A DNA stretch of 12,157 nt from Gammaproteobacteria bacterium. Its GTDB lineage: Bacteria; Pseudomonadota; Gammaproteobacteria; HK1. The notes under the pieces were generated by a model. That model was given only the letters and a program-made list of their open reading frames with translations. It made no database searches and was not told where the DNA came from. Both the position numbers and the translations under genes were made by a program. Each line of letters starts with the position of its first letter. Position 1 is the first letter of the stretch. This document shows positions 1-6,681 of the stretch, piece after piece. The stretch lies in contig JAGRHX010000322.1 of assembly GCA_020444775.1 (NCBI GenBank), positions 1 through 12,157 on the forward strand, given 5' to 3'.

Positions 1-245
1 CCGTTCACCACCATGTGGGTCGCCGACTCACGCTCGACCTCGTAGGGCGCGCCGGGGATGATGTGACCACGCTTGACCCGGTCGATGTACGTCGGAATGG
101 CGATGATGCCGTGGCTGTCGTGTCCGGCCAGGTTGGCACCGATGCAGTGCCGGGCGACGATCTCGGCTTCGCTCTGCGACGCGCCGGAGGCAACCAGCAG
201 GGCTTCGGCGATGGATTGCAGTCGGTCGTGGGCTATGGTTGGCAT
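1..245 (-). CDS. Ldh2-family malate/L-lactate dehydrogenase, N-terminal part (cut by window edge)
   Basis: Only the first 81 residues are present; the gene continues past the left edge. The protein starts MPTIAHDRLQ and shows the N-terminal helical region of the Ldh2/malate-L-lactate-sulfolactate dehydrogenase family (PF02615). The clearest block is the stretch around residues 38-59, with ANLAGHDSHGI followed by IPTYIDRVKRG. In this family the block carries a conserved His (here in GHDSHG) near the substrate and NAD(P)H site. Members are soluble NAD(P)-dependent oxidoreductases of 2-hydroxyacids (malate, L-lactate, sulfolactate, ureidoglycolate). The exact substrate cannot be told from this fragment. 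The ATG at 245 is the first plausible start, with no strong Shine-Dalgarno site. It lies 124 bases downstream of the luciferase-like gene on the same strand, so the two may be co-transcribed. The family call is confident; the specific reaction is open. Confidence 0.85.
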   Translation of the reverse strand, partial: MPTIAHDRLQSIAEALLVASGASQSEAEIVARHCIGANLAGHDSHGIIAIPTYIDRVKRGHIIPGAPYEVERESATHMVVN

Positions 246-369
246 TGGGCTGCTTCGTCCGCGGGTTGAGGGCTTGAGGTGGCGTCCGATCGTGCGGCGC
301 CGGGCGGGACCCGTCAAGCGCGTCGCTCGGCCCCGGCGCAGACCGGCTGTGCGGGCGCGTCCCGTGTGG

Positions 370-1299
370 TCAGCGCAAGCGCGCCATCACCTGTTCGGCC
401 AGATGCTCGATGACCCGGATGCACTCGTCATAGTTGGCGGTTCGGAAGTCGAAGGTGACCTGGCGTATGCCCAGGTCCTGGCAACGCTTGATGTCGTCCA
501 GCACCTGTCGCGCGGTGCCGACCAGGGTCCCGGCGGCGAGCGGGTTGCCACCTTCGGCCAGACCCAGGTCGGTGAAGTGCAGGGCGCGTTTCAGCGAGAT
601 GAGGATCTGGTCCGGGTCGCGGCCCAGCTCACGCGCGTGCTCTCGCAGATACGGCAGCATGTCGGCCACCTGCTCCGGGGTCTGGCGGGTCGGGTGCCAG
701 GCATCGGCGTAGCGCACGGCGCGTCGGACCGCGGCGCGGCTGTGGCCGCCGACCCAGATCGGGATGTGTGGCTTCTGGATGGGTTTGGGCTCGAAGGTGA
801 TCTCCGAGATCTGGTGGAAGCGTCCCTGGTAGCTCGGCAGCGGCTCGGTCCACAAGCACTTGAAGATCTCCAGGTACTCATCGGTCATCGGCCCGCGCTG
901 CTCGTAGGGGGCATCGAGCGTCTCGAACTCCTTGCGCAGCCAGCCGACGCCGACGCCGCATATCGCCCGTCCGCCGGTCAGCACGTCCAGACAGGCGAGC
1001 ATCTTCGCCTGCACGACCGGGTGCCGGTAGGGGACGATGATCACGGTGGTGCCGATACGGATCCTCGTGGTGACGCTGCCGATGAAGCTGAGCAGGGTGA
1101 AGGGCTCCATGAACGGCACGTCCGAAGGGCGCTGGAAGGAACCGTCGGCACTGTACGGATAGCCGTGGGTGCGCCCCACCGGCAGCACGATGTGATCACC
1201 AGCCCAGATGGACTCGAAGCCGAGCGACTCGGTGTGGATCGCGAATCGCCGGATCTCGTCGCCATCGACGAGGTTTGGATAGGCAATGCCGAACTGCAT
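370..1299 (-). CDS. Luciferase-like (LLM class) F420/FMN-dependent oxidoreductase, Rv2161c-like
   Basis: This 309-residue protein is a single TIM-barrel domain of the bacterial luciferase-like monooxygenase superfamily (PF00296). It begins MQFGIAYPNL. Residues about 19-40 carry LGFESIWAGDHIVLP, residues about 78-120 carry IRIGTTVIIVPYRHP and then LDVLTGGRAICGVGVGW, and the IPIWVGG strand is near the middle. These match the TIGR03619-type 'probable F420-dependent oxidoreductase' group. Such enzymes transfer hydride to or from F420, or use reduced FMN, on a small organic substrate in the cytoplasm. The substrate is unknown. The reading frame stays open for 74 more codons upstream, but that part (Arg/Pro/Ser-rich) is not protein-like. 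The ATG at 1299 has a GGAG six bases before it and starts exactly at the family's first beta strand. The gene is divergent from the molybdopterin oxidoreductase gene and upstream of the Ldh2-type gene. Whether the cofactor is F420 or FMN cannot be decided here. Confidence 0.9.
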   Translation of the reverse strand: MQFGIAYPNLVDGDEIRRFAIHTESLGFESIWAGDHIVLPVGRTHGYPYSADGSFQRPSDVPFMEPFTLLSFIGSVTTRIRIGTTVIIVPYRHPVVQAKMLACLDVLTGGRAICGVGVGWLRKEFETLDAPYEQRGPMTDEYLEIFKCLWTEPLPSYQGRFHQISEITFEPKPIQKPHIPIWVGGHSRAAVRRAVRYADAWHPTRQTPEQVADMLPYLREHARELGRDPDQILISLKRALHFTDLGLAEGGNPLAAGTLVGTARQVLDDIKRCQDLGIRQVTFDFRTANYDECIRVIEHLAEQVMARLR

Positions 1300-1378
1300 G
1301 TCGATCTCCAGATCGTGACGGTGAGCCGACCCTGGGCTCGCCGCGGTCGGTGGCAGGGCCCGACGGTGTCTCGTGCAT

Positions 1379-1393
1379 CCGTCGAGTCGACGG
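1379..1393. promoter_or_regulatory. Perfect 15-base palindrome in divergent spacer (operator candidate)
   Basis: CCGTCGA-G-TCGACGG has 7-base arms that are exact reverse complements around one central base. It lies in the 263-base spacer between the divergently transcribed luciferase-like gene (start 1299) and molybdopterin oxidoreductase gene (start 1563), 80 bases upstream of the former. That placement suits an operator for a dimeric repressor, but no regulator gene is adjacent and the binding protein is unknown. Confidence 0.35.
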
Positions 1394-1471
1394 CGCCAGG
1401 CCGGCGGGACGCACGACGAACGCTGCGCGGCCGGTGACGATTGGTCGCCGCGAGGGAACGCGATTGGATCT

Positions 1472-1499
1472 TTGACGCACGTGGCAGGCACGACACAGT
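1472..1499 (+). promoter_or_regulatory. Possible sigma-70-type promoter for the molybdopterin oxidoreductase gene
   Basis: TTGACG (1472-1477) matches the -35 consensus at five of six bases. It is followed after 16 bases by CACAGT (1494-1499), a poor -10 element with three of six matches. A start near 1506 would give a leader of about 55 bases before the ATG at 1563. The good -35 and sensible position are in favour; the weak -10 keeps confidence low. Confidence 0.25.
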
Positions 1500-1562
1500 G
1501 CGGGCGTGTGCGAGCGTCCACCCGAGTCAGCCCGGCGGTCGCCGGAGTATGAGGTCGTGCCC

Positions 1563-3638
1563 ATGTCCGCAGTCAACCGTTTCGCGATCCCGAGTCATGC
1601 CCGTGTCAGCCCATCGGTCTGTCCCCTGGACTGTCCGGATACCTGCAGCCTGAGCGTCACCCATGCCGATGGCGAGGTGCTGAAGGTGCGGGGATCGCGG
1701 GCGAATCCGTTCACCGCCGGTCGCGTGTGCGCCAAGGTGGCCCGCTACTATCCGGAGTACACCCACGGTCCACGGCGTCTGCGTCACCCGCTAAAGCGCG
1801 TCGGTCGCAAAGGCGCCGGCGAGTTCGTCCGGGTCGGCTGGGACGAGGCTCTGGACCTGGCCTTCGAAGGTCTGAACGCCGTGATCCAACAACACGGTGC
1901 GCAAGCCGTCGTGCCGTTCAATTATGCCGGCCCGCACGGCATGCTGGCCGATGCCTCGATGGACCGGCGCTTCTTTCACGCGCTGGGCGCCAGCCTGCTG
2001 GACCGGGGACCTTTGTGCGGTGGGATCCGCAGCCTGGCCTATGCGAGCCTGTACGGAAACATGCCCGGGATGGGGCCGGAGCAGGCCGAGGACGCGCGTC
2101 TGATCATCGTCTGGAGCAACAACGTGACGGTGTCGAATCTACACCTGACGCGGGTCATCGACACGGCCCGGCGACGCGGCGGACGCCTGGTGGTCATCGA
2201 CCCGAAACGAATCAGGATTGCCGAGCGGGCGGATCTGTACCTGCCGATCAGACCGGGCACGGACGTGGTCCTGGCCCTGGCGCTGGCCGCGGAGCTCGAG
2301 CGTCTGGGCGCGATCGACCACCAGTTCGTGCAGCGTTGGACGGTCGGTTTCGAGGCCTACATGGCGCATGCGCGCCAGTATCCGCTCGACCGGGCCGCGC
2401 GCATCTGCGGGTTGGACGAGGCGGACATCGCCAAGCTGGCGGACTGGTACGCGCAGTCCTCGCCGGCGGCCATCGCGGTCGCCAACGGCATGGAGCGCAG
2501 CATCACTGGCGGCGCCAGTGAACGCGCGGTGATGGCGCTGCCGGCGCTGGCCGGCAAGTTCGGTGTCCGTGGCGGCGGTTTGATCGCCAAGCCCGGCGCC
2601 GCGTTCCCGAAGACACCGGCGCGGCTGCAACGCCCGGATCTGATACCGCCAGGCACCCGAACCCTGAACATCCTCGATGTCAGTCGCCATATCCTGGACC
2701 AGGGGTGCTCGCCGCCGGTGCGGGGTCTGGTCGTCTACAACCACAATCCGGTTGCCACCCATCCCGACCAGGCGCGCATGCGCAGCGCTCTCGCGCACCC
2801 CGAGCTGTTCACGCTGGGCATCGAGGTCAGCATGACCGACAGCATGCACTACGCGGATCTGGTGCTGCCGGCCTGTGGTCCTTTCGAGATCGCCGATCTC
2901 TACGGTGCCTATGGTCAGCAGTGGCTGCAACGTGCCGAGCCGGTGATCGAGCCGGTCGGTGAAGCGCTGCCGAACACCGAGATATTCCGGCGTCTGGCGG
3001 CGAGATTCGGCTTCGACGATCCGGCCTTCGAGGCCGATGACGCTCGGTTGATGGACGATGCGCTGGATCTGTCCGACCCGCGGCTGGGCGGCCTGCGTCC
3101 GAGCCAGCTGCCCACCGACACCGCCTTGCACATGGGAACCACGGGCGAGGGGAACGACGACCAATCGATGATCGCGTTCCAGAACGTGTTTCCGAGCACC
3201 GCCAGTGGCAAGGCGGAGCTTTACTCGGCGGATCTGCACGGCCGCTACGGGGCCGGCCTGCCCGAGTACCGCGCGCTCGAAACCTCGTTCGGTCTGCAGC
3301 TGCTGTCGCCGTCGTCCGAGCGGCGTACCAACGCGACCTTTGGCGGGGTGGCGGACAATCTGGCCATCGAGATTCTCGAGATGAACCCGGACGATGCGGT
3401 GGCGCGCGGTCTGGTCGACGGTCAGCGCGTGCGTGTCTACAACGAACTGGGTGAGACGGCGCTGGTGTTGAGCGTGAGTGATGCGGTGCGGCCCGGGGTC
3501 GTGTATTCACCCAAGGGCACCTGGCTGTGCAGCTCGGGCACTGACACGACCATCAATGTCCTGGTGCCCGACCTGCGTTCGGACATCGCCGACGGCGGTT
3601 GCTTCAACAACACCTATGTCGAGGTCGTTGCCAGCTGA
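1563..3638 (+). CDS. Molybdopterin oxidoreductase with [4Fe-4S] N-terminal domain (DMSO reductase superfamily)
   Basis: This 691-residue enzyme is complete. Residues 20-56 hold the iron-sulfur motif C20-x3-C24-x3-C28-x27-C56 (CPLDCPDTC, then GRVCAKV). The catalytic molybdopterin domain follows, and residues about 575-685 form the C-terminal dinucleotide-binding domain. Aligning by eye to formate dehydrogenase FdhF, C152 in GPLCGGIRS sits at the Se-Cys position, with the following GN 13 residues on in both. C152 is therefore the likely Mo/W ligand. There is no twin-arginine signal, so a cytoplasmic enzyme is expected. It belongs to the large set of unnamed 'molybdopterin oxidoreductase family proteins', and formate dehydrogenase, acetylene hydratase-like or other redox roles are all possible. 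A GTG start at 1506 is open, but the ATG at 1563 has GAGG eight bases upstream and begins just before the cluster motif. No electron-transfer subunit gene is adjacent. The SLC13 transporter gene follows after 42 bases. Confidence 0.9.
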   Translation: MSAVNRFAIPSHARVSPSVCPLDCPDTCSLSVTHADGEVLKVRGSRANPFTAGRVCAKVARYYPEYTHGPRRLRHPLKRVGRKGAGEFVRVGWDEALDLAFEGLNAVIQQHGAQAVVPFNYAGPHGMLADASMDRRFFHALGASLLDRGPLCGGIRSLAYASLYGNMPGMGPEQAEDARLIIVWSNNVTVSNLHLTRVIDTARRRGGRLVVIDPKRIRIAERADLYLPIRPGTDVVLALALAAELERLGAIDHQFVQRWTVGFEAYMAHARQYPLDRAARICGLDEADIAKLADWYAQSSPAAIAVANGMERSITGGASERAVMALPALAGKFGVRGGGLIAKPGAAFPKTPARLQRPDLIPPGTRTLNILDVSRHILDQGCSPPVRGLVVYNHNPVATHPDQARMRSALAHPELFTLGIEVSMTDSMHYADLVLPACGPFEIADLYGAYGQQWLQRAEPVIEPVGEALPNTEIFRRLAARFGFDDPAFEADDARLMDDALDLSDPRLGGLRPSQLPTDTALHMGTTGEGNDDQSMIAFQNVFPSTASGKAELYSADLHGRYGAGLPEYRALETSFGLQLLSPSSERRTNATFGGVADNLAIEILEMNPDDAVARGLVDGQRVRVYNELGETALVLSVSDAVRPGVVYSPKGTWLCSSGTDTTINVLVPDLRSDIADGGCFNNTYVEVVAS

Positions 3639-3648
3639 CGCGGATGAG

Positions 3649-3679
3649 ATGCGCCATGAAGCACGGTACAGTGGCGCGT
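3649..3679 (+). promoter_or_regulatory. Hairpin immediately before the transporter start codon
   Basis: GCGCCA (3651-3656) pairs with TGGCGC (3672-3677). A flanking T-G and A-T pair extends the stem to eight pairs, with a 15-base loop. It ends one base before the ATG at 3681, a gene with no recognisable Shine-Dalgarno sequence. The fold could limit ribosome access or be chance in GC-rich DNA. Confidence 0.25.
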
Positions 3680-3680
3680 C

Positions 3681-5201
3681 ATGAGCCCGGAGCAACCAGC
3701 GGACAGTACAGCCGGCCGAGAGCGGCCGCCCAGAGCACGCGGTGGCAACGGTCTGGCCCTGGTTGCCGGACCGCTGCTGGCCTCGGTCGCCTACCTGCTC
3801 ACAGGTGGCGCGGAGGCGGCCCTGGAGCCGCCGGGGAGGGCGACCGCCGCGGTCGCGGTGTGGATGGCGGCGTGGTGGCTGACCGAGGCCGTGCCGCTGG
3901 CGGCGACCGCGATGTTGCCCCTGTGCTTGTTTCCGCTGCTGGGTGTGGCGACCGCCGAGCAGGCGGCGGCGCCCTACGCGAACAGCCTGGTGTTCCTGTT
4001 CCTGGGCGGATTCCTCATCGGGCTGGGGATGCAGCGTTGGGGCCTGCATCGACGCATGGCCCTGCTGGTCCTGCGTGCCGCCGGTAGCGACACACGCCGA
4101 CTGGTCGGCGCGTTCATGCTGGTCTCGGCGCTGCTCAGCATGTGGATATCGAATACCGCGACCGCCATCATGCTGCTGCCGATCGCGACCAGCCTGTTGG
4201 CGTCCATCGATGCCTCGGCAGCGTCCGATCGGCGGGCGGACGTCAGCGCCGACGGGGCCATCGGCAGCGCCTTGTTGCTGGGGATAGCCTACTCGAGCTC
4301 GATTGGTGGTGCGGCCACGCTGATCGGCACGCCACCGAATCTGGTGCTGGCGGCGTTCCTGCGCGAGCGCTACGACATCGACCTCGGCATGCTCGACTGG
4401 CTGGCGGTGGGCTTGCCCTTCGCGCTGCTGATGTTGCCCTGTGCCTGGCTGTATCTGACCCGGGTGGCGTGCCGTGACATGCCACGCAGCCTGCCCGGTA
4501 GCCGTGCGCTGTTCGTCGAACAGCTGCACGCCTTGGGCCCCTGGTCGCGGGGCGAACGGACCGCGGCCCTGGTCTTCGCCAGCGCGGTGCTGGCCTGGAT
4601 GTCCCGGCCGTTCCTCGTCCAGCTCACCGGTCTTCACGGGCTCACCGACGCCGTGATCGCGATGAGCGCGGGGCTTGCGCTGTTCGCCATCCCGGTCGAT
4701 TACCCGAGCCGTATCTACGCCATGGACTGGGCGACCGCGCGCCGGTTGCCGTGGGATATCCTGCTGCTGTTCGGTGGCGGGCTGACTCTGGCCGATGCCA
4801 TCGCCCGGCATGGCGTGGACGCGTGGCTGGCCTCCGCGGTGATCGGTCTTGCCGGCATGCCGATGGTGATCGTGGTGCTGGGCGTGGCCGCGCTGGTGGT
4901 GTTCCTCACCGAGGTGACCAGCAACACCGCGGTGGCCGCGACCCTGTTACCGGTGATCGCCGCGACGGCCGTCGCACTCCAGGTCGATCCGTCGCCCCTG
5001 CTCGTCGCCACCGCGCTGGCCGCGAGCTGCGCCTTCATGTTGCCTGTGGCGACGCCGCCCAACGCGATAGTCTTCTCCGCCGGGCACGTGACCATCGCGC
5101 AGATGGCCCGTGCCGGCATCGTCCTCAACCTGGTCTCGATCCTGACCATCACCGCGCTGATGGGGCTTGGTCTGGGGAGCGGTTTGCTATCGCGTCCATG
5201 A
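3681..5201 (+). CDS. SLC13/DASS family anion (dicarboxylate or sulfate) symporter
   Basis: This 506-residue inner-membrane protein has many hydrophobic segments and the two inverted-repeat signatures of the DASS family (VcINDY, SLC13). The first SNT motif is at residues 157-159 (ISNTATAIMLLP) with TPPN at 217-220. The second SNT is at 414-416 (TSNTAVAATLLP) with TPPN at 458-461. In characterised members these SNT hairpins bind the substrate carboxylate and Na+. Known substrates are C4-dicarboxylates, citrate and sulfate, and the sequence alone does not choose between them. The first 20 residues are polar and charged, a normal cytoplasmic lead-in. The ATG at 3681 lacks a clear Shine-Dalgarno site; translation may be coupled to the molybdopterin oxidoreductase gene that ends 42 bases upstream. 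The shared strand and short gap suggest one transcript, and the transporter may import or export that enzyme's substrate or product. Its 3' end faces the lipoprotein gene. Confidence 0.9.
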   Translation: MSPEQPADSTAGRERPPRARGGNGLALVAGPLLASVAYLLTGGAEAALEPPGRATAAVAVWMAAWWLTEAVPLAATAMLPLCLFPLLGVATAEQAAAPYANSLVFLFLGGFLIGLGMQRWGLHRRMALLVLRAAGSDTRRLVGAFMLVSALLSMWISNTATAIMLLPIATSLLASIDASAASDRRADVSADGAIGSALLLGIAYSSSIGGAATLIGTPPNLVLAAFLRERYDIDLGMLDWLAVGLPFALLMLPCAWLYLTRVACRDMPRSLPGSRALFVEQLHALGPWSRGERTAALVFASAVLAWMSRPFLVQLTGLHGLTDAVIAMSAGLALFAIPVDYPSRIYAMDWATARRLPWDILLLFGGGLTLADAIARHGVDAWLASAVIGLAGMPMVIVVLGVAALVVFLTEVTSNTAVAATLLPVIAATAVALQVDPSPLLVATALAASCAFMLPVATPPNAIVFSAGHVTIAQMARAGIVLNLVSILTITALMGLGLGSGLLSRP

Positions 5202-5256
5202 GCTTCGGTTCACAGGGCCGGGAGACGCTTGCGACGCGGGGTGTGTCTGGTGATGC

Positions 5257-6264
5257 TCAGCTCAGCTGCCGCTGCGGTCGCGGCGCGAGCCCTTGCAGGG
5301 CGCCGCTGCGGGGTTCACCGTCACACGGGTCGTGCTTTACAGCGTCGCCGCCAAACACCTTTACCAGGGCTTCGATCTGCGCGCACGGCAGCTCAGGTGT
5401 ATCGCGTACGTCCACCGAGACCAGCGAGCCCAGACCATGCAGCGCTTGCAGCGAATCTATCGGATTGCCACTCAGGGTGAGCTGCTCCAGATCGATCAGC
5501 GCCGCGAGTGGGCCGATGTCCTGCAGGCGGTTGTCGGCCAGTGACAGCGTGGCGAGCGCGACCAGCGCGGTCAGTGGTTCGATATGGCGGATCCCGGCGC
5601 CGTCCAGGGACAGGCTGCGCAGGGCGGTGAGCCGCGCCAGGGCGCCCAGACCGGTCAGCGGATTGTGCCCCAGGTTCAGACGTTGCAGCGCCACCAGCGT
5701 AGCGAGCGGATCGAGGTCACGGACCTGGTTGTGGCTGACGTCCAGCTCGAGCAGCTGTTCGGCGTTGCGTAGCGGAGTCAGATCCCGGATCTGGTTGCCA
5801 CTGACCGACAGGTGTTTCAGGTATGGAAGCGCCGCGATCCAGGTGAGCGTCGAGATCTGATTGTGATCAACGTTCAGGTAGCTGAGCTCGAGCAGGTGGT
5901 CCTTGACCGGTAAGGTGCGGACCGCGTTGTGGCCCAGATCCAGATGCCTGAGATTGCTCAGCTCAAACACCGGCGTCGCATCGTCAATGGCGTTGTGGGC
6001 GAGATCCAGGGACTCCAGATTGCTCAGCTGTTGCAGACCGGACAATGAGTGGATCATCGGCTGCTCGGCGCTGTTGCAGCGCAGGCTGACCACCTGACCG
6101 GCGGTCTCCCATCCATGCTCCCGGGCCTGCCGGACCAGGCAGTCGGCCAGCACCGAATCCTCGAACACCAGCTCCCGCACCGGCGTGTAGACCGCGAGCT
6201 GGGTACGTTGATTGCAGCCGAACAGAAGCAGGCCGAGCAGGGTCAGAAGAAGAAATCGTTTCAT
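5257..6264 (-). CDS. Leucine-rich-repeat lipoprotein
   Basis: This 335-residue secreted protein starts with a lipoprotein signal, MKRFLLLTLLGLLLFGC. The lipobox is LFGC with lipidated Cys17; Asn follows it, which in enterobacteria favours the outer membrane. Residues about 25-70 form an N-terminal cap with C42 and C63. Residues about 75-285 hold nine clear leucine-rich repeats of 21-22 residues with cores such as LDLAHNAI, LDLGHNAV, LNVDHNQI, LDVSHNQV and LTLSGNPI, plus a degenerate tenth. A C-terminal cap with C294 and C314 follows. The repeat type resembles SDS22/internalin proteins, which bind other proteins, so a cell-envelope binding or scaffold role is inferred; no partner is known. The ATG at 6264 places the hydrophobic segment directly after the Lys-Arg start; a further ATG at 6279 adds five residues and lacks a Shine-Dalgarno site. 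The gene is divergent from the bufferin operon and convergent with the transporter. Confidence 0.85.
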   Translation of the reverse strand: MKRFLLLTLLGLLLFGCNQRTQLAVYTPVRELVFEDSVLADCLVRQAREHGWETAGQVVSLRCNSAEQPMIHSLSGLQQLSNLESLDLAHNAIDDATPVFELSNLRHLDLGHNAVRTLPVKDHLLELSYLNVDHNQISTLTWIAALPYLKHLSVSGNQIRDLTPLRNAEQLLELDVSHNQVRDLDPLATLVALQRLNLGHNPLTGLGALARLTALRSLSLDGAGIRHIEPLTALVALATLSLADNRLQDIGPLAALIDLEQLTLSGNPIDSLQALHGLGSLVSVDVRDTPELPCAQIEALVKVFGGDAVKHDPCDGEPRSGALQGLAPRPQRQLS

Positions 6265-6379
6265 CGTCCAGACAGGCATTCGAGTGAGATGTTCAGATCC
6301 CCCGGAGTGTACGGCCATCCGCGCCACAGCGCGCGTGGCAGGTGTGTGACGGGCGTCGGGGCCAGCGAATGAGGACGCG

Positions 6380-6409
6380 GCCTGGCACAGCCCTCGACGC
6401 CTGGTACAG
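6380..6409. repeat. Direct repeat GCCTGGYACAG, 19-base period (operator candidate)
   Basis: GCCTGGCACAG (6380-6390) recurs as GCCTGGTACAG (6399-6409), ten of eleven bases identical and start-to-start 19 bases, close to two helical turns. This spacing would put two copies on the same DNA face, as expected for tandem sites of a regulator. It lies in the divergent spacer, upstream of the ECF-like promoter candidate. Confidence 0.4.
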
Positions 6410-6457
6410 CGGCAGTGCGCGGTCGGACCCGGAGGTCGCGGGCGATCGATGCCGGGT

Positions 6458-6486
6458 GGAACTTTGCCGGACGGGGCGTTGTCGAA
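6458..6486 (+). promoter_or_regulatory. ECF-sigma-like promoter candidate for the bufferin operon
   Basis: GGAACTT (6458-6464) is an exact match to the common -35 element of ECF (extracytoplasmic function) sigma factors. It is followed after 16 bases by GTCGAA (6481-6486), which contains the GTC/CGAA type of -10 element these sigma factors use. The order and spacing are canonical. A start near 6492 would give a leader of about 190 bases before bufA, which is long but would include the hairpins seen there. Bufferin genes in Caulobacter are under an ECF sigma factor (SigF), which supports the idea. No sigma factor gene is in the window. Confidence 0.4.
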
Positions 6487-6643
6487 GCTGCGAGTCTGGT
6501 CGACCGCCACGCCGAACCCTCGCTTCAGCCGCTGCCATGATGAGCGCGGGACGGTTGTCCGCGAGGTGGGTGATGCGGTTCCATTGCCCGCAGCGCGCCG
6601 CAACATCGAGTGACATGCGTACCGGGTCTTCAATCCGAGCCAT

Positions 6644-6661
6644 GCGCCGCACTGGCGGCGC
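6644..6661 (+). promoter_or_regulatory. Leader hairpin 10 bases upstream of the bufA Shine-Dalgarno site
   Basis: GCGCCGC (6644-6650) and GCGGCGC (6655-6661) are perfect reverse complements around a four-base ACTG loop, extendable by one T-G pair. The hairpin ends nine bases before the strong AGGAGAG ribosome binding site (6671-6677). It leaves that site exposed, so it is more likely a 5' mRNA stabiliser or platform than a sequestering element. Confidence 0.4.
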
Positions 6662-6681
6662 GCCATTCACAGGAGAGTAGT

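Larger units (their letters stand above)
6265..6681. other. 417-base divergent spacer between lipoprotein gene and bufA; no gene seen
   Basis: No reading frame in this interval has protein-like composition or a good ribosome binding site apart from that of bufA. It holds regulatory-looking elements listed separately: a direct repeat (6380-6409), an ECF-like promoter candidate (6458-6486) and a GC hairpin next to the bufA ribosome binding site (6644-6661). A second, bulged hairpin, CGCGG(G)AC/GTCCGCG with loop GGTT, lies at 6545-6563. I found no convincing promoter for the lipoprotein gene on the minus strand. Confidence 0.6.

Noticed and set aside
297..339. Inverted repeat GCGCCGGG/CCCGGCGC between the luciferase-like and Ldh2 genes
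   Set aside because: Eight pairs but with a 27-base loop, no T-run, and composed only of G and C in GC-rich DNA; likely chance.
73..1437. A 454-codon open frame on the plus strand over the luciferase-like gene
   Set aside because: It is the antisense of a clear luciferase-family protein, has no recognisable domain and an Arg/Gly/Asp-rich composition typical of shadow frames in GC-rich DNA.
1300..1521. A 74-residue N-terminal extension of the first luciferase-like protein
   Set aside because: The added part is Arg/Pro/Ser-rich and unlike the family, while the ATG at 1299 has a GGAG site at proper distance and begins at the first barrel strand.
2139..3239. A 366-codon open frame on the minus strand over the molybdoenzyme gene
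   Set aside because: No domain or ribosome binding site seen; explained by codon bias of the real gene on the other strand.
3507..4811. A 434-codon open frame on the minus strand over the SLC13 gene
   Set aside because: Gln/Arg/Gly-rich with no hydrophobic core or motif; the opposite strand encodes an unmistakable DASS transporter.
5202..5256. Terminator between the convergent transporter and lipoprotein genes
   Set aside because: Only a six-pair imperfect stem (AGACGC/GTGTCT) without T-runs; not supportable.
6380..6415. A sigma-54 promoter at TGGCAC or TGGTAC
   Set aside because: The -24-like TGGCAC and TGGTAC are present, but at the required distance neither is followed by a TTGC -12 element.
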